Shown piece after piece: positions 7,519 to 17,375 of a stretch of DNA of 64,000 bases. The position numbers were made by a program, and so were the translations under genes. Each line of letters opens with the position of its first letter. The stretch's first letter is position 1. Source of the stretch: Mycolicibacterium moriokaense (GTDB lineage: Bacteria; Actinomycetota; Actinomycetes; Mycobacteriales; Mycobacteriaceae); contig NZ_AP022560.1 in the NCBI RefSeq assembly GCF_010726085.1, positions 4,402,001 to 4,466,000 of the forward strand, written 5' to 3'. The notes beneath the pieces are model-generated. The model was not told the origin of the DNA and made no database searches. It saw nothing but the letters and a program-made list of their open reading frames with translations.

Positions 7519-8594
7519 TGTTCTCGGTCATGACGTTGGTTGCAGTCGGCTGATGGGTGGTACCCCGTCGAGTGCGCTGTGGCGGCGTTGAGTGTTGTAG
7601 AACTCGACCCAGGGCGCAAGTGCTCGGGCGCGGTCTGCGTTGGAGGCGAACACCCGGCGATAGGACCATTCGCTTTGCAGGGTGCGGTTATAGCGTTCCA
7701 CCTTGCCGTTCTGCCATGGGCAGTGCGGCTTGATGAACAGGTGTTTGGCGTGCAGTTGGTCGATGACGGCAGCGACGTGGGCCGAGCGCCGATAGCTCAG
7801 ATGGTTGTCGGTGATCACGCGCTCGATACGCGAAATGCCCTGCGATTGAAAGTATTGCGCCGCCCGAGCAATGAACCCGGCACACGTCGGACCTTTCTCA
7901 TCGGCATGGATCTCTGAGTACGCCAGCCGGCTGTGGTCATCGACCATCGAGTGCACGTAGTCATACCCGATACCGCGCCTGCGGACCTGTTCACTACGCC
8001 CGTGAGCGCGCCACCCACCCCCGTCGGGGATACGACCGAGCTTTTTGACATCGACATGCACCAGCTCGCCAGGCCGTTGTCGCTCATAGCGTCGTGTCGT
8101 GGCCTTCGACGACTTGATCACCGCACCGGTCATCGGATCGCAGTCACGCAGGTAGGGCACAGCGCGACGGCGCAGAATCCGTCCCACGGTCCGGGGCGCA
8201 ATGCCCAGTTCAGGACCCAGCCAGTCCTGGCCCCGACGATGTTTGCGCCGCGCGGCGATCACTTGGCGCTCCACCCGCGCCGAGGTCCGCGAGGGCTGTG
8301 GTGCGGTCGTGAGGACCGGTCATGCAGTCCGGCCTCACCTTCAGCGGCATAACGGCTGATCCAGGTGTGGACGCATTTGCGGGAGATGCCCATCGCCGCG
8401 GCGATATGGGCCTGCGGCCACCCTTGCTGGTGGCGCTGCACGATCAGCATTCGGCCGTGCAGCGTGGTGCGGGCATTACGGTGGGACACGAGAACCTCCG
8501 GGGTGGTGATGGGCCTTCGACAAGCCACACCTCACCCGGAGGTTCTCCTCACATCAAGCCAACACGCCTGCTACCAACGTCATGACCGAGAACA
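7519..8594 (-). mobile_element. IS481-family insertion sequence, copy 1
   Basis: 1076 bp. The terminal inverted repeats begin TGTTCTCGGTCATGACGTTG (7519 onward, and its reverse complement ending at 8594) and match at 26 of 27 positions. The 6-bp target duplication CCTAGT flanks it at 7513-7518 and 8595-8600. The family call rests on the transposase and on the 6-bp NCTAGN-type target known for IS481. The element sits between gatC and the ACT-domain gene, which are adjacent in M. tuberculosis. A second copy, equally long and inverted, lies at 29324-30399. Confidence 0.95.
7528..8489 (-). pseudogene. IS481-family transposase, frameshifted (copy 1)
   Basis: The expected reading begins at GTG 8489 behind GGAGG: VSHRNARTTLHGRMLIVQRH, a helix-turn-helix (GWPQAHIAAAMGISRKCVHTW), then an integrase-type DDE domain with Asp in HVDVKKLGR, Asp in ITDNHLSY and Glu in [11 protein letters not shown], and the end ISRLQPTS, whose stop lies in the terminal repeat. 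Here the frame breaks at 8293-8295: the run is CCC where copy 2 has CCCC, so the N-terminal part ends early after HHSPRGPRRGWSAK. The C-terminal DDE part stays open. An intact protein would be about 320 aa. Probably inactive unless programmed frameshifting occurs, for which I see no slippery signal. Confidence 0.85.
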
Positions 8595-8696
8595 CCTAGT
8601 CACCGCCGTTGCGGCGGTGAATCTGCCGTCTCCGGACCCCGTCGGCCCCCGTTGCCGGAAATGCTGAGCCTCGGGCGCTGTGAAACAGTGTTGCGC

Positions 8697-9353
8697 GTGC
8701 CTTCGTATCTGCTGCGGGTCCAGCTCGAGGACCGACCGGGCAGCCTCGGCTCCTTGGCCGTGGCTCTCGGCTCCGTGGGCGCCGACATCCTGTCGCTCGA
8801 CGTCGTCGAACGCGGCACCGGCTTCGCCATCGACGATCTGGTCGTCGACCTGCCTCCCGGTGCGATGCCCGACATGCTGATCACGGCGGCCGAACAGATC
8901 AAGGGCGTCTACGTCGACACCATCCGGCCGCACACGGGCCTGCTGGAGGCGCACCGCGAACTCGAGCTCATCGATCACATCGCCGCAGCGCCGGACAAGG
9001 ACAAGCTGCAGGTGCTCGCCGATGAGTCACCGCGCGTACTGCGCGTCGGCTGGTGCACCGTCGTTCGCCTCACCGAGTCCGGCCCCGAGCGCATAGTCGG
9101 CAGCCATGGCGCGCCCGAGACGCAGGCCGCCGAGGTGCCCTGGCTTCCGCTGGAGCACGCCGAAGCGCTTGACGGCGAAGCGGATTGGGTGCCGCAGCTG
9201 TGGCGCGACATGAACACCACGCTGGCCGCGGCGCCCCTCGGCAACCCCAATACCGCTGTGGTGCTGGGTCGGCCCGGTGGCCCGCTGTTCCGCCCGTCGG
9301 AGGTGGCGAGGCTGGGTTACCTGGCCGGCATCGTCGCGACGATCCTGCGCTGA
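8697..9353 (+). CDS. ACT domain-containing protein
   Basis: 218 aa from GTG 8697. The N-terminal ACT domain reads VPSYLLRVQLEDRPGSLGSL and continues GSVGADILSLDVVERG; ACT domains bind small ligands, often amino acids. The second half (LRVGWCTVVRLTESGPERIV onward) is a GAF-like or unassigned sensor module. It is the orthologue of M. tuberculosis Rv3013 by position, next to gatC and ligA. An earlier in-frame GTG/ATG start (8652) would add 15 residues before the conserved PSYLLR start and is less likely. It is now separated from gatC by the insertion sequence. No catalytic motif is visible; a regulatory role is inferred. Confidence 0.85.
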   Translation: MPSYLLRVQLEDRPGSLGSLAVALGSVGADILSLDVVERGTGFAIDDLVVDLPPGAMPDMLITAAEQIKGVYVDTIRPHTGLLEAHRELELIDHIAAAPDKDKLQVLADESPRVLRVGWCTVVRLTESGPERIVGSHGAPETQAAEVPWLPLEHAEALDGEADWVPQLWRDMNTTLAAAPLGNPNTAVVLGRPGGPLFRPSEVARLGYLAGIVATILR

Positions 9354-9354
9354 C

Positions 9355-9609
9355 TCAGGCTCCGGCGGGCACCGGGTAGCGGTCGTTGACGTCGGCGTTG
9401 CTGTCCTTCCGCGCGCAGTGCGCGCAGCAGAAGATCGCGTCGGGTGTCTCGATCCCGTGGCCCAGGATCCGACACCCGCAGTGCGCACACTCCGGCGCCA
9501 GTTGAGCCGCCGCGCACTCGATGCTGTCGAACGTCGCGGTCTTGCCGTCGCCCCAGCTCACGGTGAACGTCTTGTCGTAATCGTTTCCGCAGGTATCGCA
9601 GATCGCCAT
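9355..9609 (-). CDS. Small cysteine-rich metal-binding protein
   Basis: 84 aa from ATG 9609, preceded by GGGGAG at the right distance; a GTG 6 bases earlier is possible. It has nine Cys: CDTC near the N-terminus, one in SIECAAAQ, then CAHCGC, and FCCAHC. The last two clusters look like a zinc ribbon or a prokaryotic metallothionein-like knuckle. Zinc or other thiophilic metal binding is inferred. It lies between the ACT protein (convergent, 1-base gap) and ligA. I do not recognise a characterised homologue. Confidence 0.75.
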   Translation of the reverse strand: MAICDTCGNDYDKTFTVSWGDGKTATFDSIECAAAQLAPECAHCGCRILGHGIETPDAIFCCAHCARKDSNADVNDRYPVPAGA

Positions 9610-9685
9610 CGTCACTCCCCTGTTCGTCGCCGAAGTTCGTCACCGGACGGGTGCCCGGTGCCCTATGGCGACAAACGCGGGCGAC

Positions 9686-11865
<2,180 letters not shown>

Positions 11866-12270
11866 ATGCCGCACCCGATCATGTTCCGCGAGGACGACCC
11901 GGTGCTGGCCAGGGTGCGCGCGATCGCGCTTGGGTTCCCCGAGGCGTTCGAGAAGGTCTCCCACGGCCGGCCGGCCTTCTTCGTCACGAAGATGTTCGTG
12001 ATGTACGGAGGCAGCGTGAAGCCGGAGACCAAGGGCGCCCACTATCACCATTACCCGCAGTCGATCATGGTGAAAGTCGACGAGAGCGACCGTCGCGCCC
12101 TGGAGCAGGATCGCCGGTTCTTCTTCCCGGCGTACCTCGGGCCGGCGGGGTGGCTCGGGCTGGATCTCGCGTCCAAGAAAGTCGACTGGACAGAGGTCAC
12201 CGAGCTGATTGACGCGTCGTACCGCTTGGTGGCACCCAAGAAGCTAATCGCGCGACTGGACCAAGCTTGA
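11866..12270 (+). CDS. MmcQ/YjbR family protein
   Basis: 134 aa. YjbR-like fold: ALGFPEAFEKVSHGRPAFFV near the N-terminus (the 'LPGv.e...g.p.f.v' pattern), a central strand region SIMVKVDESDRRALEQD, and the C-terminal WTEVTELIDASYRLVAPKKL. The family is small, widespread and often called DNA-binding because of a CyaY-like fold, but no role is proven. The leaderless start at ATG 11866 is supported by TAGCCT 6 bases upstream. Confidence 0.82.
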   Translation: MPHPIMFREDDPVLARVRAIALGFPEAFEKVSHGRPAFFVTKMFVMYGGSVKPETKGAHYHHYPQSIMVKVDESDRRALEQDRRFFFPAYLGPAGWLGLDLASKKVDWTEVTELIDASYRLVAPKKLIARLDQA

Positions 12271-12304
12271 CGGGCCGTCGGCGGGCCATGGTTCGATCAG
12301 GGCC

Positions 12305-13912
12305 ATGAGCTTCGCGAGTCCCTTCCCCGAAGTCGATATCCCATCGGCCAGCATCTACGACTATCTGTTCGCCGACATCGACGAGGCCGACCTCGACCGG
12401 GTCGCGCTCGTCGACGCGGATTCGGGCAGGGAGACCACCTACCGCGAGATGGTCGATCGGGTCGACGCGTTCGCCGGCGCACTGACCGGCCGCGGCATCG
12501 GCGTCGGCGACGTCGTCGGACTGTTGGCGCCGAACAGCTCGCGTTTCGCGGTGGTCTTTCACGGCATCCTGCGCTCGGGTGCGACGGCCACAACCATCAA
12601 CGCATTGTTCACGGCGAAGGACATCGCCAAACAGCTGACCGATTCAAACGCCAAGATGCTGGTGACGGTGACGCCACTGCTGGCGCAGGCGAAAGAGGCG
12701 GCCGAGGCTGTCGGTCTGGCCGACAGCGACCTCGTCGTGCTGGACGGCGAGGGACACGAGATCGCCGGCCATCCCAACGCCGCCGACCTGATGGCGCCGG
12801 GACTGCCCGCGCCCGACGTCAGCTTCGCGCCGTCGTCACATCTCGCGGTGCTGCCGTACAGCTCCGGCACCACGGGAAATCCCAAGGGCGTCATGCTGAC
12901 CCACCGCAACCTGGTGGCCAACGTCGCGCAGATCCGGCCGCTGCACGGGATGGTCGCCGACGACGTGATCGTCGCCGTGCTGCCTTTCTTCCACATCTAC
13001 GGAATGACGGTGCTGCTCAACGCCGCCCTGCATGCCCGGGCGCGGCTGGTGATCATGAGCAGCTTCGACTTGACCAAGTTTCTCGCCAACATCGCTGACC
13101 ACAAATGCACGATCGCGTTCATCGCGCCGCCGGTCGCTGTGGCGTTGGCCAAGCACCCGCTGATCGACGACTACGACATGACGTCACTGAAGGTCGTCAT
13201 GTCCGGCGCCGCCCCCCTGGATGCCGACCTCGGTCAGGCCGTCGCCGACCGACTGGGGTGCCGCGTCGTGCAGGGCTACGGCATGAGCGAGCTGAGCCCG
13301 GTCAGCCACATCACCCCGTTCGACGCGGGCGCGCATGACATGAAGGCGACCGCGCCGCTGAGCTCGGTCGGTTGGACGGTGTCCAACGCCGCGTCCAAGA
13401 TCGTCGATCCTGAGACCGGTGCCGAAATCGATGTTCCGACAGAGGGTCTCAGCGAAACCGGCGAACTCTGGTTCAAGGGCCCGAACGTGATGGCGGGCTA
13501 TCTGAACAACGAGGAAGCCACCAAGGAGACCATCGATGACGACGGCTGGTTGCACACCGGCGATCTCGCGCAGGTCGACGCGCACGGCTGCGTCTACATC
13601 GTCGACCGGCTCAAAGAGCTGATCAAGTACAAGGGCTACCAAGTGCCGCCGGCCGAGCTCGAGGCGGTGCTGCTGAGCCACCCCGCGATCGCCGACGCGG
13701 CGGTCGTCGGTGTTGTCGATGCCGACGGAGAAGAAGTGCCAAAAGCGTTTGTGGTCAAGCAATCCGATGCGGATCTGAGCGCAGACGACGTGATCGACTT
13801 CGTCGCGGGACAGGTCGCGCCGTACAAGAAGGTGCGCCAGGTCGAGTTCATCGAGGCGATCCCGAAGTCGGCGTCGGGCAAGATCCTGCGCAAGGACCTA
13901 CGGACGGCGTAA
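12305..13912 (+). CDS. AMP-dependent acyl-CoA synthetase / 4-coumarate-CoA ligase-like
   Basis: 535 aa. ANL superfamily: P-loop LPYSSGTTGNPKGVMLTHRN (about residues 183-202), FFHIYGMTVLLNAALHARA, VQGYGMSELSPVSH, hinge DRLKELIKYKGYQVPPAELE, and C-terminal Lys in IPKSASGKILRKDL. It would activate a carboxylic acid as acyl-AMP and then acyl-CoA. The sequence is closer to plant-type 4-coumarate ligases than to long-chain FadDs; the substrate is not evident. Its 3' end overlaps the convergent Pro-rich membrane protein gene by 15 bases. Confidence 0.92.
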   Translation: MSFASPFPEVDIPSASIYDYLFADIDEADLDRVALVDADSGRETTYREMVDRVDAFAGALTGRGIGVGDVVGLLAPNSSRFAVVFHGILRSGATATTINALFTAKDIAKQLTDSNAKMLVTVTPLLAQAKEAAEAVGLADSDLVVLDGEGHEIAGHPNAADLMAPGLPAPDVSFAPSSHLAVLPYSSGTTGNPKGVMLTHRNLVANVAQIRPLHGMVADDVIVAVLPFFHIYGMTVLLNAALHARARLVIMSSFDLTKFLANIADHKCTIAFIAPPVAVALAKHPLIDDYDMTSLKVVMSGAAPLDADLGQAVADRLGCRVVQGYGMSELSPVSHITPFDAGAHDMKATAPLSSVGWTVSNAASKIVDPETGAEIDVPTEGLSETGELWFKGPNVMAGYLNNEEATKETIDDDGWLHTGDLAQVDAHGCVYIVDRLKELIKYKGYQVPPAELEAVLLSHPAIADAAVVGVVDADGEEVPKAFVVKQSDADLSADDVIDFVAGQVAPYKKVRQVEFIEAIPKSASGKILRKDLRTA

Positions 13913-14755
13913 CTTCTCCGCCGCGTGCGCGGCGCGTGCCTGCCGGTACCCGAGAGCCGCGCCCGCGCAGGGGATCAGCAGCAGTCCCGCGAGGCCCCAC
14001 CACGGGTTCTGCCAGTCGTCTGGCTCAGCGACGTTCAGCCGCTGCGTCAGGACCGGCTGGATCGGGTTCAATTTGACCGATGTCAGTGGCGGCGCCGGAG
14101 CGGGCGCGGCAGGGGGCGGAGGCGGCGGCGCGACCGGCAGCGGTTCCTGCGGCGCAGGGCCCCGCCACTGCGGTTCCGGGGCGCCTCTCCTGATGCCCGG
14201 CTCGCGCCCGTTGCCCACTGTCACGGGCGGAGGACTCATTCGGAGGCTGGGAGCGCCGGCGCGAGCTGAACCGGATCCACCGGTGCCGCTGTACAGCCCC
14301 GGCCCAGTTCCGCTCGGAACCGTTTCACCCGCATCGGCCGCGGTGCTCGGCGCAACCTCTGCGACGTCGGTACGACCCGAGCCGACTCGCACGGTCGGGC
14401 TCTCGGCGATGCGTCGCTGCTGGTCGACTTCGCCACGCTTGCCGCTGTCGACGTTGCCGACACGGTCGCGATCGTGGCGTTCCGACCCACCTCGGCCGTT
14501 GCCACCGCCGCTGCCGCGATCGAACCCGCTGCCGCGGTTTGAATGCGAACCGCCCGGATCAGCGACCGCTACCGCAGCCGTCCCGCCTAGCAGGAGAAAC
14601 ACCGCCAGAAACCCCACACCTGCTGCGAGGCGCGGACTGAATCGGGCCACAGTTTCTCCTGCGGGTGGCAAAGCTGATTCGACGGTGTCGTCGATGCATT
14701 GTTGCACGCGGCGCTGACCCTTGGCCGACCCGTCCCACGAACGCGGAAAGGTCAT
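13898..14755 (-). CDS. Two-helix membrane protein with Gly/Arg- and Pro-rich outer region
   Basis: 285 aa, not recognised as a named family. About 40 N-terminal residues (SWDGSAKGQRRVQQCIDDTV) precede a first membrane helix (LAAGVGFLAVFLLLGGTAAV). Then come roughly 180 low-complexity residues: a Gly/Arg/His part (GGGNGRGGSERHDRDRVG), a Ser/Thr/Gly part and a long Pro run (LPVAPPPPPPAAPAPAPPLT). A second helix (PWWGLAGLLLIPCAGAALGY) ends in a basic tail RQARAAHAAEKLRRP. The middle is probably outside the membrane. It is bounded by the acyl-CoA ligase and an ArsR gene. Codon bias and third-position GC look like real mycobacterial coding sequence. Confidence 0.75.
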   Translation of the reverse strand: MTFPRSWDGSAKGQRRVQQCIDDTVESALPPAGETVARFSPRLAAGVGFLAVFLLLGGTAAVAVADPGGSHSNRGSGFDRGSGGGNGRGGSERHDRDRVGNVDSGKRGEVDQQRRIAESPTVRVGSGRTDVAEVAPSTAADAGETVPSGTGPGLYSGTGGSGSARAGAPSLRMSPPPVTVGNGREPGIRRGAPEPQWRGPAPQEPLPVAPPPPPPAAPAPAPPLTSVKLNPIQPVLTQRLNVAEPDDWQNPWWGLAGLLLIPCAGAALGYRQARAAHAAEKLRRP

Positions 14756-14766
14756 CGTCGAGCGGT

Positions 14767-15093
14767 TTAATTGTCCTCAACGTAAGTACGCAATCGGCCA
14801 ATTGCATTGTCCCACCGACGTGACAGCGCGTCGAGGTATTCGCTCGCGTCACTCAGCGGTTCCGGCCGCACTCGCCAGATCCGTTCCCTGCCGTGGCGCT
14901 GACTGCTCACCAAACCCACCGACTCCAACAGCAACAGGTGTTTGGTCGCCGCCTGTCGGCTAACCGACACCACCTCGGTGATCTTGGTCGTGGAGCAGGG
15001 TCCGCCGTCGCACAGGCGCGTGATGATACGCAGTCGATTCGGATCGCCCAGGGCGTCGAACAGCGGCGCCCTGGCAACGACGGAGGTGCTCAC
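14767..15093 (-). CDS. ArsR family transcriptional regulator
   Basis: 108 aa winged helix protein: PLFDALGDPNRLRIITRLCD, recognition helix VSVSRQAATKHLLLLESVGL and wing SSQRHGRERIWRVRPEPL, followed by a short C-terminal helix. No Cys pair for metal sensing is seen in the recognition helix, so it is likely of the non-metal type usually paired with SRPBCC proteins. GTG 15093 overlaps the SRPBCC stop (GTGA), so the two are co-translated, SRPBCC first. It probably represses its own operon through the two inverted repeats upstream at 15587-15650. Confidence 0.9.
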   Translation of the reverse strand: MSTSVVARAPLFDALGDPNRLRIITRLCDGGPCSTTKITEVVSVSRQAATKHLLLLESVGLVSSQRHGRERIWRVRPEPLSDASEYLDALSRRWDNAIGRLRTYVEDN

Positions 15094-15584
15094 ACTCTCT
15101 CGCCAAGGGCCAGGTATTTCCGGATTAGCTCGGTCTGCGCCGCCCAGCCTTCGCTGTTGGCCTCGAACGCCGTCCGTCGACGGTTTGCCGGAACGGCTTC
15201 GAAGCCGGATTCGACGATGCGCAGCAGGACGCCGTCGGGCGTGTCTTCGAGCGTGAACTCCACCAGCGTCGTGGGTTCCTGTGAGACATCCACGCCGGCT
15301 TCAACCCCGAACGGATGCCAGCGGAAGGCCAGCCGCCGCTGCGGCTCCACCGCGACGATGTGCCAGGCGTCGGCCTCACCGGCGTAAGGCTGCTGGGTCG
15401 CTGCGACGTCGTCATCCACCTCCGTGGGCGTCATGGTGCCGGTGACCGACTTCCCCGCGACGAACGGCCCATCGAAGCGGACTCCGAACCACCGGCCGAA
15501 CTCCTCGGAGTCGCTGATCGCCCGCCAGACGCGGTCCAGCGGCGCCTTCAAAACAACTTCCTTCTCGACCCGATCTGAATTCAT
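15090..15584 (-). CDS. SRPBCC (AHSA1-type) domain protein
   Basis: 164 aa from ATG 15584 with AGGAGG 6 bases upstream. START/Bet v1-like fold of the Aha1-C type: VEKEVVLKAPLDRVWRAISD, FGRWFGVRFDGPFVAGK, WHIVAVEPQRRLAFRWHPFG, FTLEDTPDGVLLRIVESGFE and a C-terminal helix. Such proteins bind hydrophobic ligands and often sit with an ArsR repressor; the ligand is unknown. First gene of the two-gene operon, with one operator overlapping its ribosome site. Confidence 0.9.
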   Translation of the reverse strand: MNSDRVEKEVVLKAPLDRVWRAISDSEEFGRWFGVRFDGPFVAGKSVTGTMTPTEVDDDVAATQQPYAGEADAWHIVAVEPQRRLAFRWHPFGVEAGVDVSQEPTTLVEFTLEDTPDGVLLRIVESGFEAVPANRRRTAFEANSEGWAAQTELIRKYLALGERV

Positions 15585-15586
15585 AT

Positions 15587-15650
15587 GCAACCTCCTAGTT
15601 GCTTTTTACGCTAGCCGCGATGCGGGGCAATGCGCAACCTTTTAGTTGCG
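15587..15650 (-). promoter_or_regulatory. Promoter and duplicated ArsR-type operator
   Basis: Two near-identical inverted repeats: GCAACCTCCTAGTTGC at 15587-15602 and CGCAACCTTTTAGTTGCG at 15633-15650, each GCAAC-N6-GTTGC. The first covers the AGGAGG ribosome site of the SRPBCC gene. Between them, on the minus strand, is a -10-like TAGCGT (GGCTAGCGTAAAAAG). Two sites flanking a promoter fit repression by the adjacent ArsR protein. Confidence 0.7.
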
Positions 15651-15665
15651 TTTTGTTCGTGCGGG

Positions 15666-16676
15666 CTACACCGCGTCGGGATCGTCGGCGAACACGTCAG
15701 CGGCCTTCTGCGCCAGTTCGACGGCAATGCGGGCCCACTCTGGGGTGGCTCCCGCGAGGCCGCAGGACGGAGTGACGCCGATGCGCTCACGCAGGACCGC
15801 TCGTGGAAAGCCGAGACGATCGGTGACGGCGGCCGCCGACTTAGCGACCTCCTCGAACGACGGGCGTGGCGAGGGCGCGGTCGAGGGGACGACACCGAGC
15901 AGCACGGTCCGCCCGGTTTCGACGAACTCACCGATGCCGTCCAGATCGGCGGCGACGAGCGTCGACGCATCGACCGATACCGCATGAATCGAACTGCGTT
16001 GCAGCATCTTCCACGGCAGCGCGGCTGCGCAGCTGTGCAGCACCACGTCGGCGCCCACCGTTGCGATGCAGTCGTCGATCAGACCGATCGCCACCGGTTC
16101 GTCCACCGGGTGCACCGGCGTGAGACTGGTGACGCCCGACAGCCGACCTTCGAGCGCCGCGGGCAACAGCGGTTCGTCGAACTGCACCACCGCTGCGGTG
16201 TCCAGCCTTCTGGCGACCTCGGCGCGGTGTGCCGCCACCCCCTCGGCGAGCGAGGCGGCCAGATCACGCACGGCACCCGCATCGGTGATGGCGCGATGCC
16301 CGCCGGGCAGCTCCAACTGCGCGGCCAGGGTGATCGGGCCCGGGCTCTGCACCTTGACCGTGCGCGTGACTCCGCGCAGCCCGGCGTTCTCCCACGCCTC
16401 CTCGAGCGCATCGAGGTCCTCGTTCAGCAGACTGACGGCCCGCCGCAGAACCCCGCTGCGGCCCGAGGCGATTCGGTAGCCCCGCGGCACGGTGTCGATA
16501 CCGATGTCGACGAGGAGCGCGCCGCCGCGGCCGATCATGTCCGCGCCGACACCCCGGGCCGGCAGCTCGACCAAATGCGGCAGAGTGTGCAGTTCTCCGA
16601 CGACGATCTCCGCGGCCTCGCGCGGCGAGGTACCCGGCCACGATCCGATGCCGGTGGCTGCGGCGAAAACACTCAC
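15666..16676 (-). CDS. MetE C-terminal-like (cobalamin-independent methionine synthase family) protein
   Basis: 336 aa, matching only the catalytic C-terminal barrel of MetE (which is about 750 aa). Visible marks: GIGSWPGTSPREAAEIVVGE at the N-terminus, VQFDEPLLPA, zinc-ligand region VLHSCAAALPWKML, and RIGVTPSCGLAGATPEWARI. Retention of His-x-Cys and the late Cys suggests zinc and methyl transfer chemistry, but the methyl donor and acceptor are unknown. The orthologue by position is M. tuberculosis Rv3015c. GTG 16676 follows TACTGT by 7 bases (leaderless). Confidence 0.85.
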   Translation of the reverse strand: MSVFAAATGIGSWPGTSPREAAEIVVGELHTLPHLVELPARGVGADMIGRGGALLVDIGIDTVPRGYRIASGRSGVLRRAVSLLNEDLDALEEAWENAGLRGVTRTVKVQSPGPITLAAQLELPGGHRAITDAGAVRDLAASLAEGVAAHRAEVARRLDTAAVVQFDEPLLPAALEGRLSGVTSLTPVHPVDEPVAIGLIDDCIATVGADVVLHSCAAALPWKMLQRSSIHAVSVDASTLVAADLDGIGEFVETGRTVLLGVVPSTAPSPRPSFEEVAKSAAAVTDRLGFPRAVLRERIGVTPSCGLAGATPEWARIAVELAQKAADVFADDPDAV

Positions 16677-16727
16677 TCGTTGAACAGTATTCGATAGGGC
16701 TAGGCTCGACCCGAAAGGGGAGGTCCC

Positions 16728-17369
16728 ATGCCCGCAGCGGCCCGGCTGGTGATGGTCTGGACCGCTGCGGCGCTACTGGCAGCGGGGTGCACACAGTCCA
16801 TCACCGGTACGGCCGTGCGGGCGATCCCGGGAATCGACGACGATTCGCGCTCGCCGGTGGACGTCGAGACCGTCGTGCTGGATCAGTCGCAGATGCGGGC
16901 GATCACGGGAGCGGGCGAGGACCTGTCGATCATCCCGAGCATGGACGGAAAGATTCCGGTCGACATCGAGCCGTTCGTCAAAGGCGCTCCCCCGCAATGC
17001 GAATGGCTGTTCGCAGAGACACAGACGTTCGGCCCCGACGTCGAGGAATTCCACAAGACCACGTTCCAGAATCCTCCCGACGGCGGACTCATCTCGGAGG
17101 CCGTCGCCGCCTACCGCTCCCCCGAGGTGGCCCGCGCCGCGTTCGACACTCTCGTGGCGCTGGTCGACGACTGTGGCTCAAGCACTTTGGGGGCGGACCT
17201 GGTCGGCGAGTGGACGGTGGCGGGCGACATGGTGAGGACACGTCCTGGGGCCTGCGGTCGCGATTATCGAGTGAAATCGGTGGTGCTGGTTGAGGTCACG
17301 TTTTGTCACTTCCCCGGCTCGGTACCCGACATCGTGATGACGAACATCCTCGCGAATGTGCCGGAGTGA
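16728..17369 (+). CDS. lpqA: Lipoprotein with PknH-like extracellular sensor domain
   Basis: 213 aa. Lipoprotein signal MPAAARLVMVWTAAALLAAG with lipobox LAAGC (Cys 21). The mature part has the PknH-type sensor layout: LDQSQMRAITGAGEDLSIIP, a Cys in PPQCEWLF, AVAAYRSPEVARAAFDTLVA, VDDCGSS, then paired Cys in PGACGRDYRV and VTFCHFPG, giving the four Cys expected for two disulfides. It would be a surface ligand-binding protein. The symbol is by position and family (Rv3016 type) and is less sure than the domain call. ATG 16728 has GGGGAGG upstream and TAGGCT further up. Confidence 0.75.
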   Translation: MPAAARLVMVWTAAALLAAGCTQSITGTAVRAIPGIDDDSRSPVDVETVVLDQSQMRAITGAGEDLSIIPSMDGKIPVDIEPFVKGAPPQCEWLFAETQTFGPDVEEFHKTTFQNPPDGGLISEAVAAYRSPEVARAAFDTLVALVDDCGSSTLGADLVGEWTVAGDMVRTRPGACGRDYRVKSVVLVEVTFCHFPGSVPDIVMTNILANVPE

Positions 17370-17375
17370 TCGCCG

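Noticed and set aside
8259..8528. Programmed -1 frameshift making a fused transposase
   Set aside because: IS481-type transposases are normally a single frame; there is no A/T-rich slippery heptamer at the break, and the two copies break at different places.
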